From assembly GCA_009763385.1 (NCBI GenBank), contig CM019825.1, positions 2,480,001 to 2,544,000 on the forward strand: a DNA stretch of 64,000 nt, in the 5' to 3' direction. The position numbers and the translations under genes were made by a program. Shown here piece by piece: positions 22,988-34,020 of the stretch (the stretch's first letter is position 1; the number at the start of each line of letters is the position of its first letter). The notes beneath the pieces are model-generated. The model saw only the letters and a program-made list of their open reading frames with translations, did not search any database and was not told the origin of the DNA. The DNA is from Coix lacryma-jobi var. lacryma-jobi. Taxonomy: Eukaryota > Streptophyta > Magnoliopsida > Poales > Poaceae.

Positions 22988-22999
22988 GCTCCGATACCA
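22988..22999 (-). other. Primer binding site of element C
   Basis: The minus strand reads TGGTATCGGAGC, one base different from the usual TGGTATCAGAGC initiator-Met site, 2 nt inside the 5' LTR. Confidence 0.75.
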
Positions 23000-24278
23000 C
23001 TTGAAGGGTCGAGATGGCGGACTAGAGGGGGGGGGTGAATAGTCCCTTTTAAAATTAAACTTAATAGGAGCGGCTAACCGAAACAAATGCGGAATTAAAA
23101 CTATCGGTCTAGCCAAGACTACACCCCTCTACCTATACTCTATGACACCTTACAAAAGATCCTAATCAATGCAAATAAGGTGTCGGGCTAGCTAGAGCTC
23201 ACCTAACCAATTCTAGAAGCAAGGTCACACAAGCCTATGCAACTAGTACTTCAAGCACGGGGGAGCTCCTAAGCAATCTAGCAAGCAAAGCACAAAGCCT
23301 AAGCTCACTAGCAATGCTCAATAACAAGGCTACCCAAGCCAAATTAGAGAGCTCAACTTAGCTACACAAACTAAGCAACTAAACACTAGCACAAGAATAA
23401 ATATTGCAATACAAGCTAGTGCAAACAGCAGGCAGTCGGTACTACCGAGCTGTAGGGCCGGTACTACCGATGCCGGTACTACCGGGCTTCCAAGCCGGTA
23501 CTACCGAGCACCTGCAGGAAGCTACGAAATCGAAGGGGGTGAGATGCAATCTCAGATCTAGCAATTACCCCACTTCCCTAGATGTTGTAGATGACGATTG
23601 TAGCTTCCTCACGTCTTGATTCCTTGCCAAAATGTGGATCGAGCCTTCCCAACCTAAGATAGAGTGATAGAGGGAGGAAGAACACGAAGAACACAAGAAC
23701 AAGCGTAATATGCAAGGAAACAAGAATAATAAGAGCAACAAGGGACGGGGACACAAGATTTTATCCCGAGGTTCACTTGGTTGCCACCAAGCTAGTCCCC
23801 GTTGAAGCAAGCCCAAGGTTGCCGCCGATCCTCTCGCTAGTGGTGACACTAAGCCAACCTCTCCACGATGGAGTGCTCACCAAGAGCTCTAGCTTTTGAT
23901 CCGGCCGGACCACTTGGCGCTCTTCACGCCTCTTTCCACTAGAGTTGCTCTTCGCGATCTCCCGCGGGGCGAGCACAATGCCCCTCACAAAGCTTCTCCG
24001 GAGCCACGCACAATCTCCACGCGGGCTTCACGACGGAGACACGCACCAAGCCGTCTAGGAGGTGGCAACCTCCAAGAGTAATAAGCACCACCGGCTTGCA
24101 ACTCAATCACCTAGTGCCAACTCTTGCAATCTCTCATGCACCGCACTAGAATCGCTCTCTCACACAATCGGATAAGCACTAATAAGCATATGTGAGTTAG
24201 AGGGCTCCTAAGCACTTCCCAACCATGGACACAAAGTCCCTAGGGTGCTCAACCTTGCCCAAGGGCCGGCCACCCCTC

Positions 24279-24286
24279 TATTTATA
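24279..24286 (-). promoter_or_regulatory. TATA box of element C LTR (5' copy, active position)
   Basis: The minus strand reads CTATAAATAG. This is the LTR copy that would drive the element's transcript. Confidence 0.65.
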
Positions 24287-24339
24287 GAGGGGAGCCACAA
24301 ACTAGCCGTTTTCCCCTTCTCCCGAGCTTTCACGCCTTC

Positions 24340-24756
24340 GGTCGGTACTACCGACCCAAGGGTCGGTACTACCGGCGGTCAAAAGGACCGTTAGAATCGC
24401 CTTTCTAACACGGGCGGTAGTAGGGTCGGTAGTATGGTCGGTACTACCGACTTCAGGGTCGGTACTACCGGCCCCGGTACTACCGAGGTTATGGCGGTAC
24501 TACCTCTAGGCCAAAACTCCTCCGAACAGAGAGTTTGCGCGCTGCCTACAGAGGGGTCGGTAGTAGGGTCGGTACTACCGACTTCAGGGTCGGTACTACC
24601 GGCCCCGGTACTACCGAGGTTATGGCGGTACTACCGGTAGGCCAAAAACTCCCCCGAACAGAGAGTTTTGCAATCTGCTCGCGGAGGGGTCGGTAGTACC
24701 GAGGTTATGGCGGTACTACCGGCCTCAGGGTCGGTAGTAGGGTCGGTACTACCTCT
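24340..24756. repeat. Odd-palindrome cluster in the 5' LTR of C
   Basis: Same dozen or more CGGTACTACCG copies as at 16466..16882, here lying upstream of the active promoter. Confidence 0.9.
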
Positions 24757-25755
24757 AGGCCAAAACTGACCTCCGCGCTAAAACGACCATAACTCTTAGC
24801 TCCGAACTCCGATTTCGATGATCTTGGACATTTTGGAAAGCTTATTCAGAGGGCTACACATCCCACATGAATACAAGATCCAAATCACAAAGGATTAGTA
24901 CAGAATTCCAATCCAGGATCCATCGCTTCTCTTTTTCAACCAAAGTTTTCTCCAAAACTTCTCCGAGTTGATCCGAATCAACTCCAACACCTTCTCCTTT
25001 GCAAATGTGCCAACACCACCAAGTGTACGCCATCATGTGCATGTGTGTTAGCATTTTCACAATCATTTTTCAAAGGATTTTCACTTGCTTTCACCACGCC
25101 ACTCGATCCTAACAACATCGCAAAGTTAGATCGCTCAAGTGGCACTAGATGACCGATATGCAAACAAGTTTGCTCCTCTTAATAGTACGGCCATCTATCC
25201 TAAACCCGGTCATAATCTTCTCTACACACCTATGACCGGTGAAATGAAATGCCCTATAAGTATACCTTTGCCTTGCGCATTCCATTCCATCTCCTCCATG
25301 TGTTGATGCAACACATGCACCAACCTCTTCATCAAATGATATGATCCACTTCATATCATCACATGGCCTCCATGGTCCATCGATCTTGACATCACTTGCT
25401 CTTCACCATCGCTTCGGTCCTTCGGCGCCAAGTCTTGCTTAAGCCTCCCGACACTCGGTACCAACGGCTTCAAAGCCTCCAACTTGCCCTTCACCTTTGC
25501 AACCGGTCCATCAAGCCAAGTCTTGCCTTGATCTTCACCATCTTAGCCACATGACCACATGTCATGTTTCATGTGCATTAAGCTCCTTCTTCACATGTGT
25601 GAGCCTTGCAACATCTTCCAAGCCATTTCACCTCTATGGCATATGTTGCTCACACATGATCACCTATGGACTAATCACCTGTGTAATTCACTTCAAACAC
25701 ATATTAGTCCACCTAAGTTGTCACTCAATTACCAAAACCAAACTAGGACCTTTCA

Positions 25756-26057
25756 CACTTGTACTCATACTCTTGATGCTGCTCGTGGTGGTATTGCAAC
25801 TGCTCACGTAACTCTTCCCTCTCTCTGGTGCCCCTCATCCTTTCTCCATTCGCCCTTGCCAACTCCATGTACAGGCGGTCTACTTCTGCCTGAAGTTGTG
25901 ACGAGGCACTATTACTACCTTTACCTTCTTCATAAGCAACCACTGGCTGGTTACTTCCCACACTATCAGCGGGTTCAACATCTCTTGGGGCAAGAACGTG
26001 TCGAGGAACACCTCGAGGTCCGGTACACTTACGTGCAGTCACCTTGGTACGGGCCAT
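25756..26057 (-). pseudogene. Element B extra ORF, 5' part, with histone H3 tail-like N-terminus
   Basis: From the ATG at 26057 the protein begins MARTKVTARKCTGPRG. Counting after Met, positions 1-4, 6-9, 11 and 12 equal those of histone H3 (A R T K . T A R K . T G), including the K4 and K9 equivalents. The next PR..LA can be aligned to H3 P16-R17..L20-A21 with a one-residue shift. There is no histone fold. The rest has a predicted coiled coil (about residues 55..100) rich in Glu, Gln and His, then continues in frame at 15122 into an acidic tail. The ORF lies between the LTR leader and gag. Element C's insertion has broken it here. The frame is open upstream to an ATG at 26168, but the 26057 start is preferred because the H3 match begins exactly there. 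Function unknown. Confidence 0.75.
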
Positions 26058-26539
26058 CTGCCAAAATATTTTTATTTTGAATATTAGAACTATATATGTT
26101 CCAAGATTAAGAGACAGAGTTTTATAATTAGATAAACATATAGACTCTATTTCTATCCTTAGATACAACTTTAAGAGGGAAAGTTAATTATATGTTATCA
26201 ATCATGATGCATGAAACGTACTTACGAACAAACACACATCCAACAAATAATTAACTTTGAATTAGTCACTTATTATAAAGTGAATAAACTTTCTTTTCAC
26301 AATTAGGGCAATATTATAATGTTATAAGCATTGTTCCTTAGATATAAATATCACCATAACTATACTAAAAACATATCCATTTAGATAGAAGGATAAGTCT
26401 AAAGAATGAATTAAGGTAAGTCAGAAGAATAAGACAAGTCTTAGAAGCAATTTGGACTCAAACTAATTTGAAATTTAGTTTGACTCAAAACTTTTGAAGT
26501 TTTCAAAAATGAATACTGTTATACTTTCTAAGGGAACCT
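26058..26539 (-). other. 5' leader of element B
   Basis: About 480 bp, AT-rich, between primer site and extra ORF. No gene seen. Confidence 0.5.
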
Positions 26540-26551
26540 GCTCTGATACCA
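26540..26551 (-). other. Primer binding site of element B
   Basis: The minus strand reads TGGTATCAGAGC, initiator-Met type, 2 nt inside the LTR. Confidence 0.85.
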
Positions 26552-26553
26552 GC

Positions 26554-29042
26554 TGTGGCAGAACCTCCTGAATAAAGTGGCCCACATGCACCCATCATTG
26601 TCTTAAAGACTTCTGATCAGCGTGCAGGAGTTCCAAATGACTCGAGATCTGTCGGGTGTCCTCGGAGACCCGAATCATCCACGTTAAATTCTTTTCAGGA
26701 ATTCCGTCGTCAAGTATCACAGTATTACAACAGTTTTATAGATAAGATAAATCATAGTAAAAGCGGAAAGATTATATAACATAGATCGAAACTTAGATTT
26801 AAAAGTTTACAACCCATAAGTACTTATTACATAAAAGGTTCGGAACTTTATAATACATATACCACACAAATTTTGTTACTTGCCCAAGGTCAAACATCAG
26901 TGTCATCATCACTCTCCTCCACAAGAGTGAAGAAACATTGACCACCAAAAGGATGATCAATGAACTCACCTGCAACAAGGTCAACAAACCCTGAGTACAA
27001 AAATACTCAACAAGACTTAACCGTCTAGAAAAGAGGAGAAGACTTAGGTATGAAGGTTATAGGGATTCAAGGTAAGGCTTTAGCAAGATCAAAACATTTC
27101 TTTTGCATAAAAGCTTACTAATAGTAAAACCTAGTTTCAAGTTTTAACTCAAGATTAAATTTCATAACTACCCAAAGATTCTCAGACTTTCATAAGCATT
27201 CCACATCTTTCGTTCTCATTTCATAAAGATCTCATTCATTACTACGGTGCGGGTCAGTGGATTGAGGCTCCATATCCGAGGAAACACGGCGATTCGAATC
27301 ATTTAAACCCAGCTGGGGATTCAGTACCACACGACATATGTAGAACTTAATCTTGCATATGTCAACCCTATCTATAGATCCTCCCATACAAGAACGGGTC
27401 CAGCGTCACCCGAGAGTACAGTACACCTCGAACCCGACTATCTCATAGCCCCGAGGGTACACGCTACTCCCGCCATCTCTCTACTCCCAGTACGCGGTTG
27501 ACCGTTCTCAAGTATCGGAGTAACTATAGATGAGGCTTACCACCGCATGTGGGCTGTACTCAAAGGTCTCAATCACAGCAGGCCAACAACGATAAGGTCC
27601 TATGTTGAGTAACCTTACAACAAGACTCCATTCTTGATGTAAGTTACTATCGTTATCATGTTATCTCAAGATTCATGATTTCCATAACATAGCAACCATT
27701 TTTAAAAGCATCTACTATAATGAAGTAGTAAAGCATGGCTAAGCATACTAAGCATTTTCGTAAAACGGGTATCAAGGTTAAATATTGGAATCATCAAGAT
27801 TGGTAATGCATCAAGTAGGATTCATTCAACTCCTATTCACTTAATGCATCATATTAACTCAAGTGATATAAATAACTTTATAAAAATACAAGGATAGGGT
27901 TAATGTCCGGGGCTTGCCTTGGTGATCAGCGAAGTCCGGAGATTCAGAAAAACCAGAAGGATCCAAATTCTCAGGAGAAACCCACTGTGGATCCGGTTCT
28001 TCCGAAACGAGATCTACACGTAGAAGTGCATATGCATGATCAATGGGATGCTTATGACATGATCAAGGTAAAGATGGAAATTTTCTTAAGCTGTAAACAT
28101 TTATTTGTACAATCTTCCATCACGGTATAGTTGCAAACCAACAAAACCAACTTAGCTATTAAACTATATATTATTACTAAGCAAATTTTATTATCTTTAT
28201 TAAGCAAGGTTATGTAACTAACAAGCAACAAAAGATCATTTGTATAAATGAATCCATAACCAGGGAGCAAATCATGCTAATGTTCCCCTGGTTGTCAAAC
28301 AAATCCAAAAATTCACACAAACCTAAAGTAATCACTATTTCTATTGATTTTATAAGTCATTTTAAATAGCTCTTATTTATGAACAAATCATGCTTATTCA
28401 AACAGAGCCGAAATTAATCATGAAGGTAGATATCAATGACATAAACTCACATGTCAAAATTCATGATTTTTGGAGAAACACAGAAAATCACATAATTACT
28501 TTTGAAAATCAAAAAGGGACAAAAAGGGCAAAAGGGTATTTTCACAATTACTTTTGATTTCATATAAGAACTTGAAAAACTTTATACATCAAAGTTGATC
28601 ATTATCAAAAATGGAACAACTTTGTTTTTTAAAGCATACCCAAATTCCTTTTAGATTTTGAGTGATAAGAAAAGGGATAAAATAGGATTTTTAAATCAAT
28701 TAAACTATTTATTTGAATTTCAATCAAATCTGAATTATACCTCAATGGTTACTTGAATCATATTTCAAATACACCTTTGAGACATAATACCAAGGTTTGA
28801 TCCAAAATTCCATTACTACATAAGAGATTACCAAAATAACCTTTTACTCATCAAAGCACTAATCACATCATGAAAAAGCATAAACTAGGGTTTCAAACTT
28901 AAGCACTCCTTATCACTAAGCACCAGCATGAAGAATTAAACTTGTTTTTAGTGAATGCATACTTAAGTTATCAACTCAGATGAAATGCCAATGCATATGA
29001 TGACATGTCAGGTTTTAATCTGCTTAACACTAGAGTGTTACA
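26554..29042 (-). repeat. 5' LTR of element B (2489 bp)
   Basis: Starts TGTGGCAGAACC and ends GAGTGTTACA on the plus strand. Only its last 542 bp are matched by the 3' LTR. Confidence 0.85.
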
Positions 29043-30040
29043 CCAATTCCCTAGGGGAATGGTCGGCTTCTTCACTAGCTTTCTCAGCAAAGCTCGGGAC
29101 TGGTCAAATGACCAGTTACACACACGTAACAGTGCCATGTCTGCTTCACGACCAGCTCTGCTAGTTCCCTAGGGGACTGGTCGGCTTCTTCGACAGCCTT
29201 CTCAGCAAAGCTGGGGATTGGTCAGATAACCAGTTACAAGCACACACATGGTAGTGCCGCGTCCGCTTCACGATCAGAAACCCTAGATACACTGGGGACT
29301 GGTCGACTTCTTCACCAGCCTTCTCAGCAAAGCTGGGGACTGGTCAGATGACCAGTTACAGGCACACACGTGACAGTGTCACGACCAGCTCCACCAGTTC
29401 CCCAGGAGACTGGTCGGCATCATCGACAGCCTTTTCAGCAAAGCTGGGGACTGGTCAGATGACTAGTTACAGGCACAAACGTGGCAGAGCCGCGTCCACT
29501 TCATGACCAGCTCCGCCAATTCCCCAGGGGACTAGTCGGCTTCTTCACTAGCTTTCTCAGCAAAGCTCGGGACTGGTCAAATGACCAGTTACACGCACAC
29601 ACGTAACACTGCCATGTCTGCTTCACGACCAGCTCTGCCAGTTCCCCAGGGGACTGGTCGGCTTCTTCGACAGCCTTCTCAGCAAAGCTGGGGATTGGTC
29701 AGATGACCAGTTACAGGCAAACACCTGGTAGTGTCGCATCCGCTTCACGATCAGCTCCCCCAGATACACTGGGGACTGGTCGACTTCTTCGCCAGCCTTC
29801 TTAGCAAAACTGGGGACTGGTCAGATGACCAGTTACAGGCACACACACCAGATACAGGCACACACGTGATAGAGCCGCGTTCGCTTCATGACCAGCTCCA
29901 CCAAATACACTAGGACTGGTTGGCTTCCTTGTCATCCTTCTCAGCAAAGCTGAGAATGGTTAGATGACCAGTTACAGGCACACACGTGGCAGAGCTGCGT
30001 TCGCTTCACGATCAGCTCCGCTAGATACACTAGAGACTGG
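29043..30040 (+). repeat. ~120-bp tandem array, block 1
   Basis: About eight diverged monomers of ~118-120 bp. Each carries GGGGACTGGTC twice about 50 bp apart, AGCAAAGCTGGGGACTGG, the inverted repeat ACTGGTCAGATGACCAGT, and a CACACGTGGCAG stretch. Confidence 0.88.
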
Positions 30041-30520
30041 CTGGCTCCTTGGCTAACTATCTTAGCAAAGCTGAGAGTGGGTCGACTTATTCTCTTAGAC
30101 TCTACGAGCATACATGTAAAATTAGGCGGCAAGCGTCGCCTAAAAGATGTTGAAGGAAAAACCAAGAATCTATAACCCATTATGGGCGCTATTACATGGC
30201 TCAGCACCGGCAAGGCTACCACCCTCGTACCCTTAAGCTTCCCTAGAGGACTCAAGATGCTTCTTGGGGTAAAGGCTTTGGTGCGACGGGTCTTGAAAAA
30301 CTGACATGGGACTACAAGGCTTAGGATTATTGCCGATGTCACAAGAATTCTTCTAGGCACCCCATCTTCTTCCCTTGTACTGAACTAGTCGGGAAACATC
30401 CTACCGAATGGTCCCATCACAAGAATTCTTTCTGGCACATTGGTATTCACACACTACAAGTATGGCTACACCCGGAGGATTGGTCAGCTCAGCTACACAC
30501 ATCCTGAGAGCGTGGAGTAG
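30041..30520. repeat. ~470-bp interspersed block, copy 1
   Basis: Unique-looking sequence (CTTATTCTCTTAGACTCTAC through GATTGGTCAGCTCAGCTAC) that recurs at 31301 and 34021. All three copies keep a similar open frame on the minus strand, but no domain is recognisable. Confidence 0.8.
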
Positions 30521-31300
30521 GCACACACGTAGCAGTGTCGCGTCCGCTTCATGACCAGCTCGCCAGTTCCCCAGGGGACTGATCGGCTTCTTCACCAGCC
30601 TTTTCAACAAAGCTGGGGACTGGTCAGATGACAAGTTACAAGCACAAACGTGGCAGAGCCGCGTCGGCTTCATGACCAGCTCTGTCAGTTCCCAGAGGAC
30701 TGGTCGACTTCTTCGCTAGCTTTCTCAGCAAAGCTGGGGACTGGTCAGATGACCAGTTACACGCACACACGTGGCAGTGTCGCGTCTGCTTCATGACCAG
30801 CTCCGCCAATTACCCAGGGGACTGGTCATTCTTCGCTAGCTTTCTCAGCAAAGCTGGGGACTCGTCAGATGACCAGTTACACGCACACACGTGGCAGTGT
30901 CGCGTCCGCTTCATGACCAGCTCTGTCAATTACCCAGGGGACTAGTCGGCTTCTTCGGCAACCTTCTCAGCAAAGCTAGGGACTGGTCAGATGACAAGTT
31001 ACAGGCACACACGTGGCAGTGCTGCGTCGGCTTCACGATCAGCTCCCCCAGATACACTGGGGACTGGTCGGCTTCTTCGCCAGCCTTCTTAGCAAAACTG
31101 GGGACAGGTCAGATGACCAGTTACAGGCACACATGTGGCAGAGCCGTGTCCGCTTCACGACCAGCTCCACCAGATACACTGGGGACTGGTCAGCTTTCCC
31201 GCCAGCCTTCTCAACAAAGCTGAGGACTGGTTAGATGACAAGTTACAGGCACACATGTGGTAGAGCTGCGTTCACTTCATGATCAGCTCCGCTAGATACA
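30521..31300 (+). repeat. ~120-bp tandem array, block 2
   Basis: About six monomers of the same unit as block 1. Confidence 0.85.
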
Positions 31301-31771
31301 CTAGAGACTGGCTGGCTCCTTGGCTAACTATCTTAGCAAAGTTGAGAGTGGGTCGACTTATTCTCTTAGACTCTACGAGCATACATGTAAAATTAGGCGG
31401 CAAGCGTCGCCTAAAAGATGTTGAAGGAAAAACCAAGAATCTATAACCCATTATGGGCGCTATTACATGGCTCAGCACCGGCAAGGCTACCACCCTCGTA
31501 CCCTTAAGCTTCCCTAGAGGAATCAAGACGCTTCTTGGGGTAAAGGCTCTAGTGCGACGGGTCTTGAAGAACTGACATGGGACTGCATGGCTTAGGATTA
31601 TTGCCGGTGTCACAAGAATTCTTCTAGGAACCCCATCTTCTTCCCTTATACTAAACAAGTTGGGAAACATCCTACCGAATGGTCCCATCACAAGAATTCT
31701 TTTCGGCACATTGGTATTCACACACTACAAGTATGGCTACACCCGGAGGATTGGTCAGCTCAGCTACACAC
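31301..31771. repeat. ~470-bp interspersed block, copy 2, cut by a solo LTR
   Basis: Matches 30041..30520 to within a few percent. It is broken after GCTACACAC by the LTR insertion; the remainder resumes at 33330. Confidence 0.8.
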
Positions 31772-32486
31772 TGAAAGGATCAAGATGCCCAAGAGAGGGG
31801 TGAATTGGGCTTTTCTAAAACTTTTGCAAGAATTAAAACCTATCAAGCCCAATTAACCCCCTAGTGCCTAGAAGTGTGTATGACAAGAATCAACCGCACA
31901 AAAAGACTATCGCTATACCATTTATACTCTAGCATGGCAATTCAACACATGAAAGAACAACAAGTAAATGCGGAATTGAATTGCTCAAAAGTAAATGCGA
32001 AGTAATGAGAGTAGAGATGACACGACCATCTTTTTGCCGAGGTATCGAGGTGTCGGCACACCCCCTAGTCCTCGTTGGAGCACCCGCGCAAGGGTATCGC
32101 TCCCCCTTGATCCGCGCAAGGATCAAGTGCTCACTACGAGCTGATTCTTCGCCACTCCAGCCCGGTGAATCGCTCGCTACAGGTCACAACATGGCTTGGG
32201 CCATCCACAAAGCCTCTAGATGATCATCAAGCTCTCCGATCGCAACCAAGTCGTCTAGGTGATGCCGATCACCAAGAGTAACAAGCTAGAACTCTCACTT
32301 GACCAACACAAGGCCAAAGAGGTGGATGGATGCACACTTGCTACTCAATTCTCACTAGGAGGTCACTAATTCTCACAATTAGCAAATCTCTCAACCTCAC
32401 TAGGGCTCTTGCTCTTTCTCACACTCACAAGGTGTCTCTCAGCAAAGGAAAGTGGCAAGAACACTCAAATGGATGAGGAGGTGGAG

Positions 32487-32494
32487 TATAAATA
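32487..32494. promoter_or_regulatory. TATA-like box in the solo LTR
   Basis: GAGTATAAATACTC is nearly symmetrical, so the direction is not decided by this site alone. It sits just outside the palindrome cluster, as in A and C. Confidence 0.4.
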
Positions 32495-32539
32495 CTCCCT
32501 CAACCGGCCATCCAAAAACAACACATGACAGGGTTTCTG

Positions 32540-32895
32540 TGGGGGCATCGGATGCTTCGATGCCTAGCATCGGATGCGCTGATGACCTCAACCAACGGTC
32601 GACTGTACCACTCTGTCAGACGTGTTAAAGGAGCAGCGTCCGATGCCCCTGCATCGGACGCATCCGATGCCATTTTGACCTCTCTGGAACCTCTCTGCAT
32701 GGCCATCGGATGTTGGCCCTCAGCATCCGATGCCAGCGTCTGATGCCACCAATAGTTCACACGCAAGTGAACAGTGGTACAGGAGCGTCCGATGTGGCAA
32801 CATCGGAGCCTCCGATGCCACGCACCAGACTAAACCCTAGTCGGGGTGGGCATCGGAGCCTCCGATGCCCACCTGGTCAGAATCCGATGCCTATT
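32540..32895. repeat. Odd-palindrome cluster in the solo LTR
   Basis: Roughly a dozen half or full sites of GCATCGGATGC (arms GCATC/GATGC, one central base). The longest is GGGCATCGGAG, a single C, then CTCCGATGCCC: 11-bp perfect arms. Confidence 0.85.
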
Positions 32896-33334
32896 ACAAG
32901 GCCAAAACAAACTCGGATCGCGACGCGGCCTAAACGACTTTTGTTCCTCTCGACATAAGGCATCTCTCTGAGCTACCTAGGGCTATGAAATAACAAGTGT
33001 GCACCACACCTACCTCAATAGTCTCATCTAGGTCAAGCTACTGATTCACGCTCCCCTTTATAGTACGGCCAAAGGAAAAATAAAGACCTAAGACTACCTA
33101 AGTGTCCTCCAACACCATGCGACACTTAGCCTAGCCTACCACCGTCTTCGTCGTCCGTCCTTTGAAAACCAAAACGATTTCCATCGCCAGGGGACATTAA
33201 CTCGATATGCCCGTATCATCGCCATTACCGTGACCTAACTCATCCCTGTTTCTGCAAAACACACGTTAGTCACAGTAATCTTGTGTTTCATCCAATCACC
33301 GAAACCCACTAGGGGCCAAGATGCGTTCACACAC

Positions 33335-34020
33335 ATCCTGAGAGCGTGGAGTAGGCACACACGTAGCAATGTCACGTCCGCTTCATGACCAGCTCGCCAG
33401 TTCCCCAAGGGATTGATCAGCTTCTTTGCCAGCCTTTTCATCAAAGCTAGGGACTGGTCAGATGACCAGTTACAGGCACAAACGTGGCAGAGCCACGTCC
33501 GCTTCATGACCAACTCTGCCAGTTCCCTAGGGGACTGGTCGGCTTCTTCGCTAGCTCTCTCAGCAAAGCTGGGGACTGGTCAGATGACCAGTTACAGGCA
33601 CACACGTGGCAGTGTCGCGTCTGCTTCATGACCAGCTCCGCCAATTACCCAGGGGACTGGTCGGCTTCTTCGACAACCTTCTCAGCAAAGCTAGGGACTG
33701 GTCAAATGACCAGTTACAAGCACACACGTGGCAGTGCCACGTCAGCTTCATGATCAGCTCCCCCAGATACACTGGGGACTAGTCGGCTTCTTCGCCAGCC
33801 TTCTCAGCAAAGCTGGGGACTGGTCAGATGACCAGTTATAGGCACACACGTGGCAGAGCCGTGTCCGCTTCACGACCAGCTCTGCCAGATACACTGGGGA
33901 CTGGTCGGCCTCTCCGCCAGCCTTCTCAGCAAAGCTGAGGACTGTTCAGATGACTAGTTACAGGCACACTCGTGGCAGAGCCGCGTCTGCTTCACGATCA
34001 GCTCCGCCAGATGCAGTGGG
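33335..34020 (+). repeat. ~120-bp tandem array, block 3
   Basis: About six monomers of the block 1 unit, following the short rest of the interrupted 470-bp block. Confidence 0.85.

Larger units (their letters stand above)
15128..25755 (-). mobile_element. Element C: young gag-only LTR retrotransposon
   Basis: Both LTRs are 2754 bp (15128..17881 and 23002..25755) and begin TGAAGGGTCGAG. I see only two differences between them (near 15623 and 16290). The 5-bp TSD is CACTT. The internal region encodes a single Gag and no pol. The near-identical LTRs mean it moved very recently, so its RT and integrase must have come from another element. It is inserted in B's extra ORF and itself carries the CACTA element at 20319. 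Confidence 0.95.
23002..25755 (-). repeat. 5' LTR of element C
   Basis: Partner of 15128..17881. It holds palindrome clusters at 23435..23514 and 24340..24756 and a minus-strand TATAAATA at 24279..24286. Confidence 0.95.
9500..29042 (-). mobile_element. Element B: Ty3/Gypsy chromovirus (Tekay/Del-like)
   Basis: Minus-strand element with 5' LTR 26554..29042, Met-tRNA primer site, an extra ORF, then gag, protease, RT, RNase H, integrase and chromodomain, PPT, and a shortened 3' LTR (9500..10042). The integrase-after-RNase H order and the chromodomain-like tail place it with plant chromoviruses. Element C (15128..25755) is inserted in the extra ORF. The shared LTR portion shows roughly nine differences in 543 bp by eye, so B is clearly older than C. 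The outer left edge is lost, so no target-site duplication can be shown. Confidence 0.85.
31772..33329 (-). mobile_element. Solo LTR related to elements A and C (1558 bp)
   Basis: Starts TGAAAGGATCAAGATG and ends AAGATGCGTTCA. TSD CACAC lies at 31767..31771 and 33330..33334. The uninterrupted blocks at 30520 and 34480 show the empty site. Its ends align with the LTRs of A and C in the minus orientation. No internal region remains, so it arose by recombination between LTRs. It carries its own palindrome family at 32540..32895. Confidence 0.92.

Noticed and set aside
25756..26057. A true histone H3 gene fragment
   Set aside because: Only the first ~12 residues match; there is no histone fold, and the ORF sits between a retrotransposon leader and gag in the same orientation.
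29941..30360. 139-codon minus-strand ORF in the 470-bp block
   Set aside because: Kept in part in other copies, but low complexity of evidence: no domain, and it runs into the tandem array. Noted as a question, not as a gene.
29043..31300. CRISPR-like array of regularly spaced repeats
   Set aside because: The whole ~120-bp unit repeats with gradual divergence; there are no unique spacers, and the context is eukaryotic retrotransposon DNA.
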